Source: Kmv34 sp964524965 (GTDB lineage Bacteria > Aerophobota > Aerophobia > Aerophobales > B3-G15). Taken from it: a stretch of DNA of 6,269 nt. The DNA lies in contig CAZGDY010000097.1 in assembly GCA_964524965.1 (NCBI GenBank), positions 1-6,269 of the forward strand, written 5' to 3'. The translations under genes were made by a program, and so were the position numbers. Of this stretch, positions 1 through 4,812 are shown piece by piece; position 1 is the stretch's first letter, and each line of letters opens with the position of its first letter. The notes below the pieces were generated by a model. The model was not told the origin of the DNA. It ran no database searches and saw only the letters and a program-made list of their open reading frames with translations.

Positions 1-575
1 AGAGGACATCGTTTGTCTACCTGGTCCAGAATAAAGTTGTTAATGATATAGTAGAACTTCAAATTTTAAGAGATGGCCGGTTGAAAAATGTTGAAATCAA
101 GCTGACCAAGAATTTGGGTGACTTCCGCTTGGTGCCAAATGAGCGGTACGATACTTCTCCCGTTTATTATATTTTAGGAGGTCTTGTCTTTGAACCACTG
201 ACTCTTAATTTTCTAAAAATTTGGGGACCAAACTGGTATAATGATGCCCCTTTAAATCTGGTCGATTACTATTTCAGTGGAGAGCCAACAGAGGATCGAA
301 AGGAGATAATACTTTTAATTCGGGTTCTTGCCGATGAGGCTAATGTCGGCTATCATAATCTGGGGCCTGCGGTAATTTCTAAAGTTAATAATAAGAAAAT
401 TAAGGATATGAAGGATTTGATAAGTGCACTTGAAAATAATGAGGATAAATATCACATTATAATAGATGAGGAAGGATATAAGATAATTTTAGATAGAGCT
501 AAAATTGAGGCAAGCACGTCAAGGATTTTAAAGAAATACAATATTGCTTCTCAAAAATTTTTGAGAGAGTCTTAG
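1..575 (+). CDS. Deg/HtrA-type serine protease, C-terminal part (5' end outside window)
   Basis: The reading frame is open from the first bases of the window (first full codon at 3) to a TAG at 573-575, giving 190 residues. The TTG at 81 is internal, not a start. The first ~35 residues look like the end of a PDZ domain (RTSFVYLVQN... to VEIKL). From about residue 50 onward the protein resembles the C-terminal domain (PDZ_3 type) of plant DEG9-like and related bacterial Deg proteases, as I recall them: PVYYILGGLVFEPLT, then NWYNDAP, VLADEANVGYHNL, a second PDZ-like VNNKKIKDMKDLISALE and a closing STSRILKKYNI. Family members are ATP-independent endopeptidases. The trypsin-like domain with His-Asp-Ser would lie upstream, so activity and any signal peptide cannot be judged here. 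It probably shares a transcript with the DUF3795 gene that follows 12 bases after its stop. Family assignment is confident; substrate and cellular location are unknown. Confidence 0.85.
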   Translation, partial: RTSFVYLVQNKVVNDIVELQILRDGRLKNVEIKLTKNLGDFRLVPNERYDTSPVYYILGGLVFEPLTLNFLKIWGPNWYNDAPLNLVDYYFSGEPTEDRKEIILLIRVLADEANVGYHNLGPAVISKVNNKKIKDMKDLISALENNEDKYHIIIDEEGYKIILDRAKIEASTSRILKKYNIASQKFLRES

Positions 576-578
576 GAG
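574..578 (+). promoter_or_regulatory. Ribosome binding site overlapping the protease stop codon
   Basis: AGGAG at 574-578 shares two bases with the TAG stop of the upstream protease gene and lies 9 bases before the ATG at 588. This layout suggests the two genes are on one mRNA and may be translationally coupled, and it supports 588 as the start of the DUF3795 gene. Confidence 0.7.
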
Positions 579-587
579 CTCATAAAA

Positions 588-917
588 ATGATTGCTTGTT
601 GCGGATTAAATTGCTCCAAGTGTGAAGGGTATAGGGCTACCCAAGCGAATGATGATATTAAACGGGCAGAAGTAGCAAAAAAATGGTCAGTACAATATGA
701 TGCTGATATAAAACCGGAACATATTAATTGCGATGGATGTCGATCTGAAGGAAAAAAATTTTTCTATTCTTCGAAGATGTGTGAGATTCGTAAATGTTGC
801 CTAGAAAAAAACTTAAAGAATTGTTCAACTTGCGATATGTATATCTGCGATAAGCTTAATAAATTTATAGAGCTCGCTCCTCAAGCGGGTGATGCTCTTG
901 AAAAATTACGAGTGTAA
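588..917 (+). CDS. DUF3795-family cysteine-rich protein
   Basis: A 109-residue soluble protein with twelve cysteines (4, 5, 9, 12, 48, 51, 65, 70, 71, 79, 82, 87). The order of motifs fits the DUF3795 family: an N-terminal CCGLNCSKC, a central INCDGC, then C-x4-CC and a late CSTCDMYIC, followed by a short helix. The pattern suggests binding of zinc or an iron-sulfur cluster, but no biochemical function is established for the family to my knowledge. The length is normal for DUF3795, and the protein has no signal peptide or membrane segment. The ATG start is supported by AGGAG 9 bases upstream. It follows the protease by 12 bases and is probably co-transcribed with it. The link with a protease is positional only. 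Family call is good; role unknown. Confidence 0.82.
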   Translation: MIACCGLNCSKCEGYRATQANDDIKRAEVAKKWSVQYDADIKPEHINCDGCRSEGKKFFYSSKMCEIRKCCLEKNLKNCSTCDMYICDKLNKFIELAPQAGDALEKLRV

Positions 918-1030
918 TAATTGATTGAAGTAATTGATGTTGGCTAACTACTCAATGTAGCGGACTGTTACCCTTCCCCAAACAAGCTCGGGCGACAACC
1001 ATTAATTTTGAATGTTAGACAGCACTTCAA

Positions 1031-1037
1031 AAGGAGG
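1031..1037 (+). promoter_or_regulatory. Strong ribosome binding site for the Fe-S protein
   Basis: AAGGAGG at 1031-1037 is an almost perfect anti-16S match, 8 bases before the ATG at 1046. It fixes the start of the QueG-like gene. The 128-base gap before this gene (918-1045) holds no recognisable gene, and I see no convincing -35/-10 pair in it. Confidence 0.75.
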
Positions 1038-1045
1038 ATTGAGAT

Positions 1046-1918
1046 ATGAATATGGCATTTAAGAAATCGAACAAAGAATTGAAAACTTGGATAACAACGG
1101 TTATCCGAGATTTTAGTAAAACGCCGAAGAACACACTCCAAAACAAGATAAATGAACCAGCATGGGAAGAGCCTCTCATTGGTTTTTCCCAGGGAGATGA
1201 TTCCCTCTATGAAGAATACAAAAAATATGTTGGGTCCTATCACTGGACACCTTGGGAGATATTTAATAAAACTTTCCCAAACATAAAGGTTGAGTCTAAT
1301 GAATTAACGGTCATCTGTTGGGTTTTACCTCAAACTAATAAAACCAAGACTGATAACCGTAAACAAACAGTTTATCCGGCAGAAAGATGGGCTAGATCAC
1401 GTGTTTATGGGGAGAATTTCATCCTTAGTCAGCGCAAGCACCTGGTAGAAATGTTAAAAGAAAGAGGATATGAGGCTGTGGCCCCCTTTCTTTCTTTGCA
1501 ATGGAAAAGGATGAACTCGGAAAAATACACCTACTCCTCAACCTGGTCAGAACGACATGCTGCCTATGCATCAGGTTTGGGGACATTTGGTTTGTGTGAT
1601 GGATTAATCACACCCCGGGGAAAAGCCATGCGGGCAGGATCAGTAGTAGCTCGTCTTCGGGTGTCACCCACCCCAAGATCTTATACCCATCATCGAGCTT
1701 ATTGTCTTTTTTTTGCTAAGGGAATTTGCGGCAAGTGCATAACACGTTGTCCAGTAGATGCGATTACAAAAGCAGGTCATGACAAGAAAAAGTGTCAAAG
1801 TCATCTCAGGAAAACAGAAGATTATGTGAAAGCCAATTATGACTTCGAAGGATACGGGTGCGGGCTTTGTCAAACAGGCGTTCCCTGTGAATCCGGAATA
1901 CCGGTAAATGTAGGCTAA
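1046..1918 (+). CDS. QueG-related protein with two [4Fe-4S] sites
   Basis: A 290-residue soluble protein related to COG1600 (epoxyqueuosine reductase and kin). The middle has the family's GLG motif (ASGLGTFGLCDGLITPRGKA, residues 175-194). The C-terminal third is a double-cluster ferredoxin-like domain with eight cysteines: C220, C228, C231, C235 followed by Pro, C250, C272, C275 and C281. This count is right for two [4Fe-4S] clusters. The spacing differs from canonical QueG: C-x7-C-x2-C-x3-CP instead of C-x2-C-x2-C-x3-CP, and C-x2-C-x5-C instead of C-x2-C-x3-CP. QueG reduces epoxyqueuosine in tRNA using cobalamin, but this shorter variant belongs to a side branch that is often auto-annotated as QueG or ferredoxin. 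Its substrate is unknown, and I would not call it queG. It is probably a cytoplasmic redox enzyme, as there is no Tat or Sec signal. The start is fixed by AAGGAGG at 1031. Confidence 0.75.
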   Translation: MNMAFKKSNKELKTWITTVIRDFSKTPKNTLQNKINEPAWEEPLIGFSQGDDSLYEEYKKYVGSYHWTPWEIFNKTFPNIKVESNELTVICWVLPQTNKTKTDNRKQTVYPAERWARSRVYGENFILSQRKHLVEMLKERGYEAVAPFLSLQWKRMNSEKYTYSSTWSERHAAYASGLGTFGLCDGLITPRGKAMRAGSVVARLRVSPTPRSYTHHRAYCLFFAKGICGKCITRCPVDAITKAGHDKKKCQSHLRKTEDYVKANYDFEGYGCGLCQTGVPCESGIPVNVG

Positions 1919-2088
1919 TACCGCCTGTAAACTCACTACAACAATTTCAAGAAAAATAATTTTTTAAAATTAAACAAATCATTGATATTGCGGCAAAAGA
2001 AGATAAGGGAAAGTTTGGTACAAAAAAGATAAGAGAAGGTGGTTCTTTTTAAATAATATAAAAATAACTTTCTTTAAATAGGATAAAT

Positions 2089-3142
2089 TTAACGCCCTCC
2101 CGTTCTTCTGGCAAAAGTAAAAATGAAAAGAGCTATTAATATAACACCAAGAATCGCCTCGCAACCGGCAATTATTCTGCCTACTCCTGTAAGAGGGCGA
2201 AAATCACCATATCCCAGAGTGGTAAAAGTAACCATGCTAAAGTACAAAGAATCCCAGAAATTTTTTATAATAACTTGTCGGGAAGCATCCAGTATTCCAA
2301 CATTCATATAAAAAAAAGCCCAGACCAAAACTGTTGTAACTGCAAGCAATAAAGGCCTTTCCAGACGTTCTCCATATCCATAAAGAAGGCTTAGAAATTT
2401 TGACCCAATCCATTTGAGATATTGTTTATTATTAAAATAACTTTTTCTCTCCATTTCTTTTTCTTTTTGGAAAGCCCAACTTTCGTCATTATATCTTCCC
2501 AGACTATCAAAATTATTTTTTAGACGCAGATAAACTTTTTTTGCCTCTTCGAAATCGCTTGCTTGTTCTTGTTTAATGTGTCCTTCTACATCTTCTCGTT
2601 CTATATAGGTATTTCTAAGTCGTGCATTCCCGAAATCAATCAAAGCATTTTCCTGTAAATTCAGAGGATTCATGGAGATATTTTCTATAATCGCGTCCTG
2701 AAACGAAATTTCTTCCTGTATAAAATCAGGTAGAATGTTAGCAACTTTTTCAAATTGTGCTCCCCAAAAATCGACTTTTTTAAATTGTGCTCCCCTAAAT
2801 CCAACCTCTTCTTTAAATTGGGCCTTATTAAATCCAGCTATTTCTTTAAATTTTGCCCCACTAAACTCAACTTCTTCTTTAAATTTTACCCCTAAAAAAT
2901 AAACATTTTTAAATTGTGCTCCCCAAAAATTGACTCCTTTCTCAAATTGTGCTCCCAAAAAATCGGCTTCTTCTTGGAACTGTGTCCCTCTAAACTCAAC
3001 TTCTTCTTTAAATTTTACCCCTAAAAAATAAACATTTTCAAACTGTGCTTCCGAAAAATTAACTTCTTNNNNNNNNNNATTCTTTGCATTTATAGTCTAA
3101 ATCCAATTTGCTCTTAAATTGGCAACTTTTTCCTTCAGTCAT
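2089..3142 (-). CDS. Pentapeptide-repeat two-TM potassium channel, interrupted by an assembly gap
   Basis: Reading leftward from the ATG at 3142, the N-terminus is MTEGKSCQFKSKLDLDYKCKE. Its paired cysteines recall N-terminal zinc-ribbon-like segments of pentapeptide proteins. The frame then enters ten N (3069-3078). Beyond it, 325 residues are open to a TAA at 2089. First come about ten degenerate pentapeptide units (FxGAQFKEEV type, 10-11 residues each; about 3068-2740), which should form a right-handed beta-helix. A charged linker follows, then TM1 (about 2355-2296), a pore loop with the selectivity filter TTLGYGD (2223-2203), TM2 (about 2175-2116) and a short RRTGGR tail. This is the Ion_trans_2 architecture of a K+-selective channel with a cytoplasmic N-terminal module. 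The two sides are out of frame by one base as drawn, so the gap length is not really ten. A TTG at 2958 is an internal leucine, not the start. Channel identity is confident; gating signal unknown. Confidence 0.85.
2861..3038. repeat. Two 49-base identical repeats, 129 bases apart, inside the pentapeptide region
   Basis: Positions 2861-2909 and 2990-3038 are identical over 49 bases. The offset of 129 bases is exactly 43 codons. At protein level this is a 43-residue super-repeat of four 10-11 residue units, each beginning YFLGVKFKEEVEF. Similarity continues past the identical block (25 of 31 bases from 2910 and 3039) up to the assembly gap. This indicates recent in-frame tandem duplication of beta-helix coils. 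Confidence 0.88.
3069..3078. other. Assembly gap (ten N) inside the channel gene
   Basis: Ten undetermined bases. Codons on the right side start at positions equal to 1 modulo 3 and on the left side at 0 modulo 3, so a gap of exactly ten would break the reading frame. A true length divisible by three would restore it. The gap adjoins the duplicated repeat region, a usual cause of assembly breaks, so the number is probably a placeholder. Confidence 0.9.
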
Positions 3143-3149
3143 CCAGTAA

Positions 3150-3156
3150 CTCCTTT
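3150..3156 (-). promoter_or_regulatory. Ribosome binding site of the channel gene
   Basis: On the minus strand AAAGGAG at 3156-3150 lies 7 bases before the ATG at 3142. It is the main evidence that translation starts on the far side of the assembly gap rather than at an internal TTG within the repeats. Confidence 0.65.
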
Positions 3157-3229
3157 AATTCTCCCTTATTTAATTTAAAACACTTTGTTTTTTATGAGTC
3201 ATTTTTCAATGATTAAGTTTTTTTAAACT

Positions 3230-3343
3230 TCAACTCAGGGAATAAATAATCCATAATATTTTTGAGAGAAGCATTAGATCACAGATTATAACAACAACAG
3301 TAATAACTATATCAATAGTACTTAGCGTTCTATCTTTTCCCAT
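3230..3343 (-). CDS. Possible small single-helix membrane peptide (doubtful)
   Basis: A 37-codon ORF running from ATG (3343-3341) to TGA (3232-3230), 87 bases upstream of the channel gene and on the same strand. The peptide starts MGKDRTLSTID, followed by a hydrophobic stretch of about 24 residues (IVITVVVIICDLMLL...) with one Asp in the middle, which could span the membrane once. Against it, there is no Shine-Dalgarno sequence before the ATG, and hydrophobic short ORFs arise easily in T-rich DNA. No family recognised. Confidence 0.2.
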   Translation of the reverse strand: MGKDRTLSTIDIVITVVVIICDLMLLSKILWIIYSLS

Positions 3344-3420
3344 TTTCTTATTTTATTCTTTATGCTAATCTATTGTGGGATGTCGTCAAGAAGAAGAATT
3401 AAGAAAAATACAGGCATAAA

Positions 3421-3459
3421 CTTGATTATCTTTTTTTTATTTTTAGATAAACTCTCAAG
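3421..3459. repeat. Imperfect inverted repeat downstream of the URO-D-like gene
   Basis: CTTGATTATCT at 3421-3431 pairs with AGATAA (3445-3450) and TCAAG (3455-3459), leaving a 4-base bulge and a 13-base T-rich loop. It lies about 95 bases past the URO-D-like stop codon on the minus strand. No T tract follows the stem in either direction, so it is not a typical Rho-independent terminator. It may be a weak mRNA 3' structure or chance. Confidence 0.3.
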
Positions 3460-3554
3460 GGGGCGGAAAAATTTGAATAATAAGCAGCACCGGATGGAAT
3501 AAAACTTTTTTCACTTGGTACTAAAGAAAAGGGATTGTAGTTCTTATAAAAATC

Positions 3555-4682
3555 TTATTTCCATTTTAATCCCTCATCTAACATAGTAAGATAATTTTTT
3601 ACTGGAACATAGTTAGCAACAGAATTTCCTGCCCCTAAGGCAAATCTTCCATCAGGCATGCATTTTTCTAATATATTTTTGATGTATTTACGTAAACTCT
3701 TTTCGTCCAAACGAGACAATTTATCCATGTCCACTCCTCCCAGGATACCAATTCTGTGACCATATTTTTTTTTAAATTCTATTACCGGACAACAAACATC
3801 TTCAAACGAGTGAATGGCATCAATCCCCACATCTTCAATTAAGTCTTCCATAACTTCATATTTATACCCACAACAATGGTACCAATAAGGTTTTCCGCAA
3901 TTATGAGCAATAAAAGAGTATTTTTTATGCCAGGGGAAAACAAACTTTCTTAAATGTTCAGGGCTAAGAAGAGTTGCGGTTTTAAATCCTAAATCATCTG
4001 CATGCCATATAACTCCTACTTTTTCCAAACAAACAACACTCTCATAAAAGTCATATACTATTTTACCCCATCGATCAAATACTGCTTTAACTAAATCTGG
4101 TTTCTCATATATAAGATAAAATAAGCCTTCATATCCCAAAAGAAATTCCAATACCTGCTCGTGTAGAGACTCTATGACTGCTATTTTCATTCCCTCTGGT
4201 AAGTTTTTTCCTAAAAAATCATAATATTTTTTTAAATTTACCCTTATTTGTTCTGCTTTTTTCCAGGGAAACTTTTCAAAATCTTCCCAACAAGTAATTA
4301 TTCCTTTACCTTCTAATGCCCAGCTTCTTTTCCCTCGTGAAAGTTTTGCAGTATCATTGGCTTTTTTTGCTGATAAAAGAGTTTGCCAGCGAAGCAAATG
4401 TCCCATGTCAGGCATAAAATCATACCCCATTTTGTAATAAAAATTAATATGTTGTTGCCAATAAATTTCTGGATTTTCTTTTTTGTCCCCAGCAGAAGCA
4501 CCAAATAAAAGACGAGGTGGTGGACTCCATTTTTCTCCCATTACTTTCTCTATGACAGCTTTTTTTATTTCTTCGTCTATTAAAAGTTCAACAAAATAAA
4601 CTTTTTCGGGTTCTTTTTCCCCCTTGATAACTCTTGCAAAACTCTCAAAATCTGGCGAAAGATTCTTTAATGCTAAAAGCAC
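3555..4682 (-). CDS. Uroporphyrinogen decarboxylase-like (URO-D superfamily) protein, possible methyltransferase
   Basis: A 375-residue soluble protein of the URO-D/MtaA superfamily (TIM-barrel fold). Recognisable family segments are GYDFMPDMGH (86-95), VIWHADDLGFKTATLLSPEH (224-243), the H-x-C-G motif YHCCG (268-272), IDAIHSFED (287-295), ILGGVDMDKLS (313-323) and GAGNSVANYVPVKNYL (350-365). It lacks the arginine-rich N-terminal substrate-binding segment expected of true HemE. Family relatives of this type are often zinc-dependent methyl transfer enzymes acting with corrinoid proteins. H269 and C271 fit the first two zinc ligands, but where methyltransferases have a distal Cys this protein has GAGNS. 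No corrinoid protein or other methyltransferase component is nearby, so the substrate is unknown. The GTG start is supported by an AAAGGAGGAG sequence. It lies 130 bases downstream of glnS on the same strand. Confidence 0.8.
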   Translation of the reverse strand: MLLALKNLSPDFESFARVIKGEKEPEKVYFVELLIDEEIKKAVIEKVMGEKWSPPPRLLFGASAGDKKENPEIYWQQHINFYYKMGYDFMPDMGHLLRWQTLLSAKKANDTAKLSRGKRSWALEGKGIITCWEDFEKFPWKKAEQIRVNLKKYYDFLGKNLPEGMKIAVIESLHEQVLEFLLGYEGLFYLIYEKPDLVKAVFDRWGKIVYDFYESVVCLEKVGVIWHADDLGFKTATLLSPEHLRKFVFPWHKKYSFIAHNCGKPYWYHCCGYKYEVMEDLIEDVGIDAIHSFEDVCCPVIEFKKKYGHRIGILGGVDMDKLSRLDEKSLRKYIKNILEKCMPDGRFALGAGNSVANYVPVKNYLTMLDEGLKWK

Positions 4683-4685
4683 TTT

Positions 4686-4695
4686 CTCCTCCTTT
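4686..4695 (-). promoter_or_regulatory. Ribosome binding site that fixes the GTG start of the URO-D-like gene
   Basis: On the minus strand AAAGGAGGAG at 4695-4686 precedes the GTG at 4682-4680. The AGGAGG core ends 5 bases before the start codon. There is no nearby in-frame ATG that would fit as well. The remaining space up to glnS (4696-4812) shows only a short inverted repeat, AAATCT/AGATTT at 4718-4736, with no clear terminator or promoter. Confidence 0.7.
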
Positions 4696-4812
4696 AGTTA
4701 TTTTTGATGAACATCTTAAATCTTTCCAAGAGATTTTTATTTTAGCAATGAAAGTAAAATTCAAACCTGGACCTATAATTAACTTCTTTAAGATTGGCAC
4801 TTATAAAAAGCT

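Larger units (their letters stand above)
3143..3554. other. AT-rich intergenic region between the URO-D-like and channel genes
   Basis: 412 bases without a convincing gene. It contains the channel gene's ribosome binding site, two small weak inverted repeats (3199-3212, TCATT/AATGA; 3215-3230, AAGTTT/AAACTT) and a larger imperfect one at 3421-3459. There is one doubtful 37-codon ORF on the minus strand (3343-3230). No clear Rho-independent terminator for the URO-D-like gene and no well-matched sigma-70 promoter for the channel gene could be picked out by eye. Confidence 0.6.

Noticed and set aside
921..950. Possible sigma-70 promoter TTGATT-18-TAACTA before the Fe-S protein gene
   Set aside because: The -10 element matches the consensus at only two of six positions, so such a pair is expected by chance in AT-rich DNA.
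968..1243. Minus-strand ORF overlapping the start of the Fe-S protein gene
   Set aside because: It overlaps the strong ribosome binding site and first 66 codons of the supported + strand gene, and its Phe/Cys-rich sequence matches no family I recognise.
1664..1936. Minus-strand ORF antisense to the Fe-S protein gene
   Set aside because: It lies opposite the cysteine motifs of a well-supported gene, has no ribosome binding site or family resemblance, and is a by-product of that gene's codon use.
2089..2958. Channel gene starting at the TTG at 2958
   Set aside because: The frame continues open upstream with the same FxGAQF repeat pattern to the assembly gap, and this TTG encodes a leucine within a repeat (DFLGAQF). 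A better ATG with a ribosome binding site lies at 3142.
2861..3068. CRISPR-like array from the regularly spaced similar segments
   Set aside because: The periodic 30-33 base segments are codon-phased and encode pentapeptide repeats in an open frame. They are degenerate and have no unique spacers.
3362..3505. 47-codon plus-strand ORF beginning MLIYCGMSSRRR in the AT-rich intergenic region
   Set aside because: No Shine-Dalgarno sequence, low-complexity Phe/Lys/Asn-rich composition, opposite in strand to both neighbouring genes, and no recognisable family.
4718..4736. Inverted repeat AAATCT/AGATTT between glnS and the URO-D-like gene as a terminator
   Set aside because: The stem is only 6 bp and mostly A-T. 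On the minus strand, where transcription runs, no T tract follows it.
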